Below, piece by piece: positions 44,832 to 53,998 of a stretch of DNA of 64,000 bases. The notes under the pieces are model-generated. The model had not been told where the DNA came from, did not search any database, and saw only the letters and a list, made by a program, of their open reading frames with translations. The position numbers and the translations under genes are program-made. Position 1 is the stretch's first letter; the number at the start of each line of letters is the position of its first letter. The stretch is from Bradyrhizobium manausense (GTDB taxonomy: Bacteria; Pseudomonadota; Alphaproteobacteria; Rhizobiales; Xanthobacteraceae), in the NCBI RefSeq assembly GCF_001440035.1, contig NZ_LJYG01000034.1, forward strand, positions 56,400-120,399, read 5' to 3'.

Positions 44832-44863
44832 CTCAGATGATGAATGATATAATCAATGATTAT
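44826..44863. promoter_or_regulatory. two palindromes between hmfR2 and hmfG
   Basis: CATCATCT-C-AGATGATG (44826-44842) covers the regulator's start codons, and ATAATCA-A-TGATTAT (44849-44863) follows 6 bp later. The second has the T-N11-A form expected of a LysR box. Together they are the likely binding region for the LysR protein, 73 bp or more upstream of the UbiX start. Confidence 0.6.
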
Positions 44864-44935
44864 TTGTGGTGATGGATGAGGTTGCCTAGTCTTGGCCTTG
44901 AAAGGCGCAGACTCCCCGGGAGCGAAACCAGACCT

Positions 44936-45556
44936 ATGCAGGACGCCAGCCCCAAGCGGATGATTATCGGCATTTCCGGCGCATCGGGCGTCACCTATGG
45001 CGTGCGCATGCTGCAGCTGCTGCGCAATGCCGGCGTCGAGACGCATCTGGTGATGTCGAGGACCGCCGAGCAAACCTTTGCCTATGAGACCGACCTGAAG
45101 ATCGCCGAGGTGAGGGCGCTCGCCAATGTCAACCATGCGATCGACGACATGGCCTCCGCAATCTCGAGCGGCTCGTTCCGCACTGCCGGCATGATCGTAG
45201 CGCCGTGCTCGATGCGCTCGATGTCCGAGATCGCTTCCGGTGTGACCACGACGTTACTGACCCGCGCCGCCGACGTCGTGCTCAAGGAGCGCCGGCGCCT
45301 GGTGCTGATGGTGCGCGAGACCCCGCTGCACACGGGGCATCTTCGGACGATGACGGCTCTCTCGGAGATGGGCGCGATCATCGCGCCGCCCGTGCCGGCT
45401 TTCTATGCCAGGCCCGAAAGCCTCGACGAAATGGTCGAGCACACCGTCGGCCGCGTGCTGGACCTCTTTGACATCGATATCGGCGTCGTGCGCCGCTGGG
45501 GCGAGGACGAGGCGCTCAGGCGCCGCTCGCCGACGCTGCGCAAGATCGCGCCCTGA
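44936..45556 (+). CDS. hmfG: UbiX-type flavin prenyltransferase
   Basis: 206 aa from ATG 44936. The flavin- and phosphate-binding motifs GISGASGVTYGVRML, VAPCSMRSMSEIASG and RRRLVLMVRETPLH are all present. UbiX makes prenylated FMN, the cofactor of UbiD decarboxylases, and a UbiD gene follows 25 bp later. In the furan pathway the pair decarboxylates 2,5-furandicarboxylate to 2-furoate. Confidence 0.88.
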   Translation: MQDASPKRMIIGISGASGVTYGVRMLQLLRNAGVETHLVMSRTAEQTFAYETDLKIAEVRALANVNHAIDDMASAISSGSFRTAGMIVAPCSMRSMSEIASGVTTTLLTRAADVVLKERRRLVLMVRETPLHTGHLRTMTALSEMGAIIAPPVPAFYARPESLDEMVEHTVGRVLDLFDIDIGVVRRWGEDEALRRRSPTLRKIAP

Positions 45557-45581
45557 TTTGAGACCTTGAGGAAAGACCCGT

Positions 45582-46994
45582 ATGCCAATGGACAATGTTG
45601 CGAGGAACGCGCCCGCCGATCTGCGCGCCTGGCTCGCTTATCTCGCCGAACGCGGCAAGCTCGCGATCGCGCGCGAGGGCGTTGCGCTGGCGGACGAGCT
45701 CGCCGCCATCGCCAAGCGGCTGGAGCGCGACAGTGCAGTGCTATTTCCGCGCCCCGGCGGGCACGAGATTCCCGTCGTCGCGAACCTCTTTGCCGGACGC
45801 GACTGGGTCGCCGAGTCCATCGGCGTCACCGAGCACCAGCTGCTGCCGCGGTTCCTGGCGGCCGCCAGCCATCCGCTGCCAACGCACGAGGTCGCGAGCG
45901 GTCCAGTGCAGGAGGTCGTCCATGACGACGTCGACCTGCTCCGCCAGCTTCCGGTTCCCAAGCACAATGAACGCGACAGCGGCCCATATATCACTGCCGG
46001 GCTGCTGATCGCGCGCAATCCCAGGACGGGCGTGCAGAACGTCTCGATCCATCGTTGCCAGATTTCCGGCAAGAACCGCATCGGCGTGCTGCTGCTGCCG
46101 CGGCACACTTTCTCCTATTATCGCCTCGCCGAGCAGCTGGGCCAGGCGCTGGAGATCGCGATCGTGATTGGCGCGCATCCGGCCTTGATGCTGGCCTCGC
46201 AGGCGATCGCCGCGCTCGACGAGGACGAGATGGCGATTGCCGGTGCGCTGTTAGGCGCGCCCGTCAATGTCGTGAAGTGCCGGACCAATTCGGTCCGGGT
46301 TCCCGCCCATGCGGAGATCGTGATCGAAGGCCGCATTCTGCAAGACGTGCGCGAGCCGGAGGGGCCGTTCGGCGAATTCCCCCAATATTACGGTCCGCGC
46401 GCCAATCGCGAGGTGATCGAGGTCGACGCGATCACGCATCGCAAGAAGCCGATCTTCCACACCATCGTCGGCGGCGGCTTCGAGCACCTGATCCTCGGCG
46501 GCGTGCCACGCGAAGCGACGCTGCTCCAGCATCTGCGCCGCAGCTTTCCCAACGTGCTCGACGTTCGCCTGACGCGCGGCGGCACCTGCCGCTATCATCT
46601 CGCGATCAAGATCGACAAGGCCAATGACGGCGAGCCCAAGAACATCATGATGTGCGCCTTCGGCGCGCATTACGATATCAAGCAGGTGGTCGTCGTGGAC
46701 AAGGACGTCGACATCTCCTCGTCGGACGAGATCGAATGGGCGGTGGCGACGCGCTTCCAGGCTGATCGCGATCTCATGGTCGTCTCAGGCGCGCTCGGCT
46801 CGAAGCTTGATCCGACCACCGACAACGGCATCAGCGCCAAGATGGGCCTGGATGCGACCGCCCCGGTCAGCGCGCCCGAGCTCGCCTTCAAGCGTATCCG
46901 CGTCAATGGCGAGGAGGATATCGATCTCGCCATTGCGTTGCAGGCCGACCCCAGCGCCGCCATCGTGCGGCTTCTTGCGGAGGCACGCACGTGA
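45582..46994 (+). CDS. hmfF: UbiD-family decarboxylase (furandicarboxylate decarboxylase)
   Basis: 470 aa. The UbiD core is complete: NVSIHRCQISGKNRIGV, the conserved GPFGEFPQYYGPRANREV segment with its glutamates, KPIFHTIVGGG and DVDISSSDEIEWAVATRFQ. UbiD enzymes need prenyl-FMN made by the product just upstream. In the hmf pathway it removes one carboxyl group from 2,5-furandicarboxylate. The assignment rests on the whole cluster more than on this protein alone, since UbiD substrates vary. Confidence 0.85.
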   Translation: MPMDNVARNAPADLRAWLAYLAERGKLAIAREGVALADELAAIAKRLERDSAVLFPRPGGHEIPVVANLFAGRDWVAESIGVTEHQLLPRFLAAASHPLPTHEVASGPVQEVVHDDVDLLRQLPVPKHNERDSGPYITAGLLIARNPRTGVQNVSIHRCQISGKNRIGVLLLPRHTFSYYRLAEQLGQALEIAIVIGAHPALMLASQAIAALDEDEMAIAGALLGAPVNVVKCRTNSVRVPAHAEIVIEGRILQDVREPEGPFGEFPQYYGPRANREVIEVDAITHRKKPIFHTIVGGGFEHLILGGVPREATLLQHLRRSFPNVLDVRLTRGGTCRYHLAIKIDKANDGEPKNIMMCAFGAHYDIKQVVVVDKDVDISSSDEIEWAVATRFQADRDLMVVSGALGSKLDPTTDNGISAKMGLDATAPVSAPELAFKRIRVNGEEDIDLAIALQADPSAAIVRLLAEART

Positions 46995-47121
46995 TCCGAT
47001 TAACGCGTACGAGAAACTTGCGTCGGTTTGCGCGATTGGAATATGAAGCGGGCGCCGCTTATGGTGTCGCGCCAACGAGCCAATCGTGTTGCAGCGCAAT
47101 GCTGCCGGGAGGACGGAACTG

Positions 47122-47961
47122 ATGTCGACGGCCCTGCGCATCGCTCACGGCGCTTTCGGCAGGGTCGCGCTGCTCGACATGGACCGTTCGCTGGTCCGTC
47201 ACGCTCATCATCACTGTCACGTCCTGCTCAAGGTCGAGGGCGCCGATACGCAGTTCCTGGTCGGCGACCAGGTCACGCCGCTTACCGATACCGCGGCCGT
47301 GCTCGTCGACGGCTGGAAGCCGCATGCTTACGTGCACGACGTCAATCGTCCGCGCACGCTGATCATGGCCCTCTATATCGAGCCGGAATGGCTGAAGGAG
47401 TTTCGCCCCGGTTGGGCCGCGAGCGGCGCGCCGGGCTTTTTCGAGCGTCCTTCGGGCGAGGTGTCGCCGCGCATCCGCCAGCTCACGCTGCATCTGGCCG
47501 CTGAAATGATGGCGAATCCGGATGCGGTGCGCACCCATGAGCAGACGCTGTCTGACCTGATGATCGCGGTGATCGAGCGCTTCACGCCCTGGCGCAGCTT
47601 TCCGACCTCGATCCGCGGCATGAGCGTGGTGGGCTGCGACTGGCGCATCCGCCGCGCCATGGACGCGATGCGCGTGCACGATTGCTGTTCCAATGTCGAT
47701 CAGTTCGTGAAGGGCGCGGGCCTTTCGCGCGCGCAGTTCTTCCGCCTGTTCGAGACCTCGCTCGGCGTCTCGCCAAAGCTCTATCTCAACGTTGTCCGCA
47801 TGGAGCGCGCGCTCGAGGCCGTGATGCGCGAGGACACGCCGCTCGGCGAGCTCAGCGAGCGCTTTGGTTTTCCGGAGCCGGCGCATTTCACGCGCTTCTT
47901 CCGCGATCATGCCGGCGTCAGCCCGCGCGAGTTTCGCAACGTTTCGCGTCTTGCCGGTTGA
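47122..47961 (+). CDS. hmfR1: AraC-family regulator (HmfR1-like)
   Basis: 279 aa from ATG 47122 (GGGAGGA upstream). N-terminal cupin-like sensor (HAHHHCHVLLKVEG) and C-terminal double helix-turn-helix (GLSRAQFFRLFETSLGVSP, FGFPEPAHFTRFFRDHAGVS). It stands between the decarboxylase genes and the furoyl-CoA dehydrogenase operon, as the AraC-type HmfR1 does in known furan clusters, and probably activates the operon at 48105. Confidence 0.82.
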   Translation: MSTALRIAHGAFGRVALLDMDRSLVRHAHHHCHVLLKVEGADTQFLVGDQVTPLTDTAAVLVDGWKPHAYVHDVNRPRTLIMALYIEPEWLKEFRPGWAASGAPGFFERPSGEVSPRIRQLTLHLAAEMMANPDAVRTHEQTLSDLMIAVIERFTPWRSFPTSIRGMSVVGCDWRIRRAMDAMRVHDCCSNVDQFVKGAGLSRAQFFRLFETSLGVSPKLYLNVVRMERALEAVMREDTPLGELSERFGFPEPAHFTRFFRDHAGVSPREFRNVSRLAG

Positions 47962-48104
47962 GTCCCGCGAGCTGATATTGCGCTGCACAGTCTCTAATGA
48001 GACGATTTGGTAAGTGGTGAGAGCGGGCGGTATGGCCCGCGCACCCCCTGTCCTGACATCTGTCACCGTCGCGTCAAAGAGCGCGTCGGGAGGTATGCCG
48101 GGAC

Positions 48105-51100
48105 ATGTTGCAGGCGGTCACATCCGCAAATCCGGGAAATGGCGATGAGCCGTGGGTCGGGCGCTCGATCGAGCGCGTCGAGGACGCCGCGCTGCTCTCC
48201 GGCCGCGGCCGCTTCATCGACGATCTCGGCGTCGCGCCCGGCACGCTGCACGCGACCATCCTGCGCTCGCCGCACGCGCATGCCGACATTCTCTCCATCG
48301 ATGCTGAAGCTGCAAAACGCCTGCCGGGCGTTGCTGCGGTTCTGACCGGCAGCGACGTCAAGGCCGTCACCACCAGCCTCGTCGTCGGCGTGAAGGCGCC
48401 GGTGGAATGCTGGCCCATCGCGATCGATCGTGTGCGCTATATCGGTGAGCCCGTGGCCGTGGTCCTCGCCACCGATCGCGCGCGCGCCGAAGATGCGGCG
48501 GAGCTGATCAACGTCGAATACAGCCCGCGCGGCGCAGTGGTCGATCCGCTCGGAGCGATCGCACCGGGTGCGCCCGTGTTGCACGACGGCTTTCCCGGCA
48601 ATCTCGCCAGCGATCGCTCATTCCGCTATGGCGATCCCGAGCAGGCCTTTGCGGATGCGCCGCATCGCTTCGCCATCGACATCAGATATCCCCGCAATTC
48701 CTGCACGCCGATCGAGACCTACGGCGTCGTCGCCTCGCACGATGCCGGCGAGGATGCCTATGAGGTGCTCGCCAATTTCCAGGGGCCGTTCAGCATCCAC
48801 ACGGTGATCGCACGTGCGCTGAAAGTGCCGGGCAATCGGTTGCGGCTGCGCACGCCGCCGGATTCCGGCGGCAGCTTCGGCGTCAAGCAGGGCGTGTTTC
48901 CCTACATCGTGCTGATCGGGGCGGCGGCGCGCATCACGGGACGGCCGGTCAAATGGATCGAGGACCGGCTTGAGCATCTCACCGCATCGGTGTCGGCCAC
49001 CAATCGCGCGACCAAGCTGTCGGCGGCAGTGGCCGTGGATGGCAAGATTCTCGCGCTGGACTGGGACCAGGTCGAGGATTGCGGCGCGCACCTGCGTGCG
49101 CCCGAGCCGGCGACGCTCTATCGCATGCATGGCAATCTGACCGGCGCCTATGACATCCGCCATGTCAGAATCCGCAACCGTGTCGTCGTCACCAATAAGA
49201 CGCCAACCGGCCTCAACCGCGGCTTTGGCGGCCCGCAGGTCTATTTCGCGCTGGAACGCCTGGTGCAGCGGATCGCGATTGGGCTCGGCCTCGATCCGCT
49301 GGACGTCATCAAGCGCAATCTCATCGATGCCGACGCCTTTCCCTATCGCACGGCGACCGGAGCGCTGCTCGATTCCGGCAACTATCAGGAAGCCGTCGCG
49401 CGCGCGGTGGAGCAGGGCAGGCTTGCCGAACTGAAGGCGAAGCGCGACGCGGCGCGGGCGCAGGGGCGGCTCTACGGCATCGGCTTCACCGCCGTGGTCG
49501 AGCCCAGCGTCTCCAACATGGGCTACATCACGACCGTGCTGACCGCGGCCGAGCGCCGCAAGGCCGGGCCGAAGAATGGCGCGCAGGCGACGGCGACGGT
49601 CGGGCTCGATCCGGTCGGCAGCGTCACCGTGCATGTCGCCTCGGTGCCGCAGGGGCAGGGCCATCGCACCGTGCTGTCGCAGGTCGTGGCCGACGTCTTT
49701 GGCCTCCAACCGAAGGACATCCGCGTCAACACCGAGATAGACACCGCCAAGGACGCTTGGTCGATCGCGTCAGGCAATTACGCCAGCCGCTTTGCGGCGG
49801 CCGTGGCAGGCACTGCTAAGACTGCGGCCGAGCGCGTCGCCGGAAAGCTTGCGCGGGTCGCCGCCAGCCAGCTCAACGTCGAGCCGGCCGACATCACCTT
49901 TGCGAAAGGCTTTGTCGCCTCGAAGCATAATCCGGAGAACCGGATCGCGTTCTCGCGCGTCGCAGCCCTCAGCCACTGGTCGCCGGGCTCGCTGCCTGAC
50001 GATGCCGGCCACACCATCCGCGAAACCGTGTTCTGGACGCCGCCGGAGCTGACGCCACCCGATGACGAGGACCGCATCAACTCCTCGCTCTGCCACGGCT
50101 TCATCTTCGACTTCTGCGGCGTCGAGATCGATCCGATCACGCTTGAAACGCGGATCGATCGTTACGTCACCATGCACGATTGCGGCACCATTTTGCATCC
50201 GGGCATGGTCAACGGTCAGATCCGCGGCGGCTTTGCCCAAGCGCTCGGCGCCGCGCTTCTCGAGGAATATGCCTATGCAGAGGACGGCAGTTTCCTGACG
50301 GGAACGCTCGCCGACTATCTGCTGCCGACCACGACCGAGGTGCCGGAGCCCGAGATCTTCCACATGGAGACGGCGTCGCCGTTCACGCCGCTTGGTGCAA
50401 AGGGCGTCGGCGAAGGCAATTGCATGTCGACGCCGGTGTGCCTTGCCAATGCGGTCGCCGATGCGCTCGGCGTAGCCGATGTCACTTTGCCGCTGGTGCC
50501 GTCGCGGCTGGCCGAGCTGGTGCGTGGCGCCGAACCGCCGCCGCCCGCAGGCGGCGCGACCACTGCGGCCGTGCGCGAGGGTGACCGCCGGCTGCGCGGG
50601 GAGGGAGCGGCGTCGGTGAAGGGCGCGCCGGAGCAGGTCTGGGCCATGCTGCTTGATCCCGCGACGCTGCAATCGGTCATTCCGGGCTGCCAGCGCGTCG
50701 ACAAGGTCACCGACACGCATTTCCGCGCCGACGTCACGCTCGGCATTGGCCCCGTCAATGGCCGTTATCGCGCCGACGTCGAGCTGTTCGATCTCGATCC
50801 GCCGCGTGCGGTCACCTTGCGCGGCGTCGCTACCGGCGCGCTGGGTTTCGGCAACGCCGAGGGCCGCATCACGCTCGCGCCCGACGGCAATGGCGGAACC
50901 AGGCTGAGCTACATCTATGACGCCGCGATCGGCGGCAAGGTCGCGAGCATCGGCGGCCGGCTGCTCGATGGCGCGACACGCGTGATCATCGGCCAGTTCT
51001 TCACCGCGCTGGCCCGCAAGGCCGGCGGTGGTGACGCCGAGGGCGGCGGCTTCTCGCTGTTCGCGCTGCTGGCAAAGGCGGTCAGCCTGTTGGGGGCGCG

Positions 51101-51107
51101 CCGATGA
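48105..51107 (+). CDS. hmfA: molybdenum furoyl-CoA dehydrogenase large subunit fused to a CoxG domain
   Basis: 1000 aa. Residues about 15-800 are a xanthine-dehydrogenase-family molybdopterin subunit (GRGRFIDDLG, PDSGGSFGVKQGVFPY, NRGFGGPQ and the catalytic glutamate E770 in GAKGVGEGN). Residues about 835-985 are an SRPBCC/CoxG domain (ASVKGAPEQVWAMLLDP), with a hydrophobic C-terminus. The enzyme would hydroxylate C5 of 2-furoyl-CoA with water. CoxG proteins help mature or anchor Mo hydroxylases, so the fusion builds that factor in. Coupled to hmfB (ATGA). Confidence 0.85.
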   Translation: MLQAVTSANPGNGDEPWVGRSIERVEDAALLSGRGRFIDDLGVAPGTLHATILRSPHAHADILSIDAEAAKRLPGVAAVLTGSDVKAVTTSLVVGVKAPVECWPIAIDRVRYIGEPVAVVLATDRARAEDAAELINVEYSPRGAVVDPLGAIAPGAPVLHDGFPGNLASDRSFRYGDPEQAFADAPHRFAIDIRYPRNSCTPIETYGVVASHDAGEDAYEVLANFQGPFSIHTVIARALKVPGNRLRLRTPPDSGGSFGVKQGVFPYIVLIGAAARITGRPVKWIEDRLEHLTASVSATNRATKLSAAVAVDGKILALDWDQVEDCGAHLRAPEPATLYRMHGNLTGAYDIRHVRIRNRVVVTNKTPTGLNRGFGGPQVYFALERLVQRIAIGLGLDPLDVIKRNLIDADAFPYRTATGALLDSGNYQEAVARAVEQGRLAELKAKRDAARAQGRLYGIGFTAVVEPSVSNMGYITTVLTAAERRKAGPKNGAQATATVGLDPVGSVTVHVASVPQGQGHRTVLSQVVADVFGLQPKDIRVNTEIDTAKDAWSIASGNYASRFAAAVAGTAKTAAERVAGKLARVAASQLNVEPADITFAKGFVASKHNPENRIAFSRVAALSHWSPGSLPDDAGHTIRETVFWTPPELTPPDDEDRINSSLCHGFIFDFCGVEIDPITLETRIDRYVTMHDCGTILHPGMVNGQIRGGFAQALGAALLEEYAYAEDGSFLTGTLADYLLPTTTEVPEPEIFHMETASPFTPLGAKGVGEGNCMSTPVCLANAVADALGVADVTLPLVPSRLAELVRGAEPPPPAGGATTAAVREGDRRLRGEGAASVKGAPEQVWAMLLDPATLQSVIPGCQRVDKVTDTHFRADVTLGIGPVNGRYRADVELFDLDPPRAVTLRGVATGALGFGNAEGRITLAPDGNGGTRLSYIYDAAIGGKVASIGGRLLDGATRVIIGQFFTALARKAGGGDAEGGGFSLFALLAKAVSLLGARR

Positions 51108-51919
51108 AACCGCCCGCATTCGACTATCTCCGCGCCGAAAGCGTCGGCGACGTTCTCGAAGGCCTCGCGCAGCGGGGCGGCGACGCCCGCGTGCTCGCCG
51201 GCGGGCAATCGCTGATGGCGATGCTGAACATGCGCCTCGCCAAGCCAAAGCTGCTGATCGACATCATGCGGATCAGGGAGCTTCGCCAGATCGAGCGCAA
51301 GGGCGATGCTGTCGTCATCGGCGCCGGAGTTCGCCAGGCGGACCTGCTCGCATGGCCTGACCTCGCCGAGACGCTGCCGCTGGTGGCGCTGGCGCTGCCC
51401 TGGGTCGGGCACATGCAGACCCGCAGCCGCGGCACCATCTGCGGCTCGCTCGCGCATGCGGATCCCAGCGCCGAGATGCCGCTCGCGCTGGTCGCACTCG
51501 GCGGCGAGGTGCTGTTGCGCAACACCAGGCGCCGCCGCCGCGTCGTGGCAAAAGATTTTTTTGCCGGCATGATGCTAACCGCACGTGCCGATGACGAGCT
51601 GATTGAGGGCATCTCGCTGCCGGTGGTTAAGGGGGCGCGTGTCGCCTTCCGCGAGGTCGCGCGCCGTCACGGCGATTTCGCCATCGTCGCCTGCGCCGCG
51701 ATGAAGATTCCGACGGGCGTGCGGCTCGCTGTCGGCGGTGTCGCCGACGTCCCGACTGCGAGTGACTGGCCGCAACTCGAAGGCAGCGCGCTCGATGACG
51801 CGCTCAATACCTTTGCTTACGAACTCGGTGCCCGCGACGACGTCCACGCCAGCGCTCGCTATCGCCGCGACCTCGTGCGCATGATCGGTCGCGACCTGAT
51901 CGGCGAGGTGCTGCAATGA
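51104..51919 (+). CDS. hmfB: furoyl-CoA dehydrogenase FAD-binding subunit
   Basis: 271 aa, CoxM/XdhB type. The FAD sites are ARVLAGGQSLMAMLNMRLA and TRSRGTICGSLAHADPSAEM. It passes electrons from the iron-sulfur subunit to an acceptor. It overlaps both neighbours by 4 bp (ATGA junctions), giving the usual large/medium/small set. Confidence 0.9.
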   Translation: MKPPAFDYLRAESVGDVLEGLAQRGGDARVLAGGQSLMAMLNMRLAKPKLLIDIMRIRELRQIERKGDAVVIGAGVRQADLLAWPDLAETLPLVALALPWVGHMQTRSRGTICGSLAHADPSAEMPLALVALGGEVLLRNTRRRRRVVAKDFFAGMMLTARADDELIEGISLPVVKGARVAFREVARRHGDFAIVACAAMKIPTGVRLAVGGVADVPTASDWPQLEGSALDDALNTFAYELGARDDVHASARYRRDLVRMIGRDLIGEVLQ

Positions 51920-52434
51920 CCCGCCTCAAGGCCGAGCAGCGCCACGCCGTCCGCTTCACGCTCAACGGCAAGCCGGTCGAGGGCGAGGCCGAGCCGCGGA
52001 TGCTGCTGTCGGACTTCCTGCGTCACCAGCTCGGTGCGACCGGAACCCATGTCGGTTGCGAGCATGGCGTCTGCGGCGCCTGCACGATTGTCGTCGACGG
52101 AATGCTGACGCGGTCCTGCTTGAGTCTCGCGGTGCAGGTCGATGGCTGCGAGCTGAAAACGGTGGAGGGGCTCGCCCCCTCGGCCGACCGGCTGGGTGTG
52201 CTGCAGCAGGCGCTCCGCCGCAACCACGCCCTCCAGTGCGGCTTCTGCACCGCCGGCATCCTGATGTCGCTCGACCATTATCTCGCGAAGAACCCGGCGC
52301 CGACCGAAGCGGAGATCCGCGATCTCCTCAGCGGGCATATCTGCCGCTGCACCGGCTACACCCCGATCATCAGGGCGGCGTTAGATGCCGCCGCCGAGCT
52401 TGCTTCATCCAGCAAAGAGACGTCCGATGCTTGA
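51916..52434 (+). CDS. hmfC: furoyl-CoA dehydrogenase [2Fe-2S] subunit
   Basis: 172 aa, CoxS type. The plant-type cluster ligands are in HVGCEHGVCGACTIVVDG, and the second cluster in LQCGFCTAGILMS and HICRCTGYTPI. It relays electrons from the molybdenum site to FAD. Its 3' end overlaps the ligase gene by 8 bp. Confidence 0.92.
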   Translation: MTRLKAEQRHAVRFTLNGKPVEGEAEPRMLLSDFLRHQLGATGTHVGCEHGVCGACTIVVDGMLTRSCLSLAVQVDGCELKTVEGLAPSADRLGVLQQALRRNHALQCGFCTAGILMSLDHYLAKNPAPTEAEIRDLLSGHICRCTGYTPIIRAALDAAAELASSSKETSDA

Positions 52435-53971
52435 TCTCGCCAGCAGCTTTATGGCCAGCGCCGCGCGCGATCCCAATTCGGTTGCGCTGGTCGACGGCGA
52501 TCTGCGCCTGACATACCGGCAATGGTACGACAAGATCTCCGCGCTGGTCGCCTCGTTCGACCGCCTCGGCCTCCAACCCGGCGATCACGTCGTCACGCTG
52601 CTGCAAAACCGCTGGGAAGCGGCGACGCTGCACTGGGCCAGCCAGTTCGCCGGTCTCGTGATCACGCCGATCAACTGGCGGGCCAAGGCCGACGAGCTCG
52701 ATTACTGCATCGAAAATGCCGAGGCCTGCGCGGTGTTCTATCAGGACATTTCCGCCGAAGCGGTGCAGGGCTCGGCGCTGTCAGGCAAGCTGCTGCGCGT
52801 CTCCGCCGATCCCGGCACTGGCGATGCGACCAGCTTTGGCGATCTGATCAGGAACAGCGCACCGGACGCCGAGCCGCGCGTCGGCGCCGATGCATGGTCG
52901 ATCATGCTCTACACCTCCGGCACAACCTCGCGGCCGAAGGGCGTGCCGCGCCGGCATTGCGCCGAGCGGGCCGCGGCGATCGCCCATGTCGCGCAAAATC
53001 TCTACGGCCGAGGCGAGCGCACGCTCGGCGTGATGCCGCTCTACCACACCATGGGCGTCCGCTCGCTGCTGGCGATGTCGCTGATCGGAGGAACTTTCAT
53101 CTGCCTGCCGCGCTATGACAGCCGACAGGCGCTGGCGCTGATCGAGAAGGAGGCGATCACCAACCTTTATCTGGTGCCGACGCTTTATCACGACCTCGTC
53201 CATCACGAGGCCTTTGCCAAAACCGTCGTCTCCACCGTGCGCAAGCTCGGCTTTGCCGGCGCGTCGATGACCGATGGACTGTTGAAGAAGCTGAATGAGG
53301 CGTTCGAGCCAACCCTGTTCGTAAATCACTACGGCAGCTCGGAGATCTACACTTTCACGATCGACCAGGACGCGGCAGCAAAACCCGGCTCCGCCGGCAA
53401 GGCGGGCTTGAATCAACATGTCAAGGTCGTACGCATCGGCGCAAAGTCGGTCGCGGAGCTTGCCACGGTCGGCGAGGAGGGCGAGATCATCGCGACGCTC
53501 GCCGGCGACGAGGCGTTTGAAGGCTACTGGCGCCGACCGGAGGCCGACGCAAAATCGCTGCGCGAAGGCTGGTATTTTACCGGCGACACCGGCTACGTCG
53601 ATGCCGACGGCGATCTCTTCGTCACCGGCCGCGTCGACGACATGATCATCACCGGCGGCGAGAACGTCTCGCCGGTCGAGATCGAAAGCTGCCTGTCGTT
53701 GCATCCCGCCGTTGACGAGGTCGCAGTGGTCGGCGTCGCTGACGAGAAGTGGGGCAAGATCGTCGCCGCCTTCGTCAAGCGCAACCGCGCAGTGTCGGAG
53801 GGAGAACTGGAGCAGTTCTGCCGCACCTCGGGCCTTGCCAATTTCAAGCGGCCGCGCCGCTACGTTTTCGTCGACGCGATCCCGAAATCGCCGGTCGGCA
53901 AGCTGCTGCGGCGATTGCTCGTCGCCGGAGAATACGAGGCCGAGCGCCTGCCGCCGTCGGACGCGGCCTGA
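52427..53971 (+). CDS. hmfD: acyl-CoA synthetase (2-furoyl-CoA synthetase)
   Basis: 514 aa from ATG 52427, inside the end of hmfC; the upstream extension is not supported. Adenylate-forming motifs: MLYTSGTTSRPKGVPRRH (A3), NHYGSSEIYTF (A5), YFTGDTGYVDADGDLFVTGR (A7) and PKSPVGKLLRR (A10 lysine). It would activate 2-furoate with CoA and ATP to give the substrate of HmfABC. Confidence 0.87.
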   Translation: MLDLASSFMASAARDPNSVALVDGDLRLTYRQWYDKISALVASFDRLGLQPGDHVVTLLQNRWEAATLHWASQFAGLVITPINWRAKADELDYCIENAEACAVFYQDISAEAVQGSALSGKLLRVSADPGTGDATSFGDLIRNSAPDAEPRVGADAWSIMLYTSGTTSRPKGVPRRHCAERAAAIAHVAQNLYGRGERTLGVMPLYHTMGVRSLLAMSLIGGTFICLPRYDSRQALALIEKEAITNLYLVPTLYHDLVHHEAFAKTVVSTVRKLGFAGASMTDGLLKKLNEAFEPTLFVNHYGSSEIYTFTIDQDAAAKPGSAGKAGLNQHVKVVRIGAKSVAELATVGEEGEIIATLAGDEAFEGYWRRPEADAKSLREGWYFTGDTGYVDADGDLFVTGRVDDMIITGGENVSPVEIESCLSLHPAVDEVAVVGVADEKWGKIVAAFVKRNRAVSEGELEQFCRTSGLANFKRPRRYVFVDAIPKSPVGKLLRRLLVAGEYEAERLPPSDAA

Positions 53972-53998
53972 ATCACCCATCAACAGAAGGAACCACAG

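Noticed and set aside
48105..52434. CO dehydrogenase (coxMSL plus coxG)
   Set aside because: The large subunit has NRGFGGPQ rather than the AYRCSFR active-site loop of CO dehydrogenase, and the neighbours (CoA ligase, crotonase, UbiD/UbiX, GMC oxidase) fit furan degradation.
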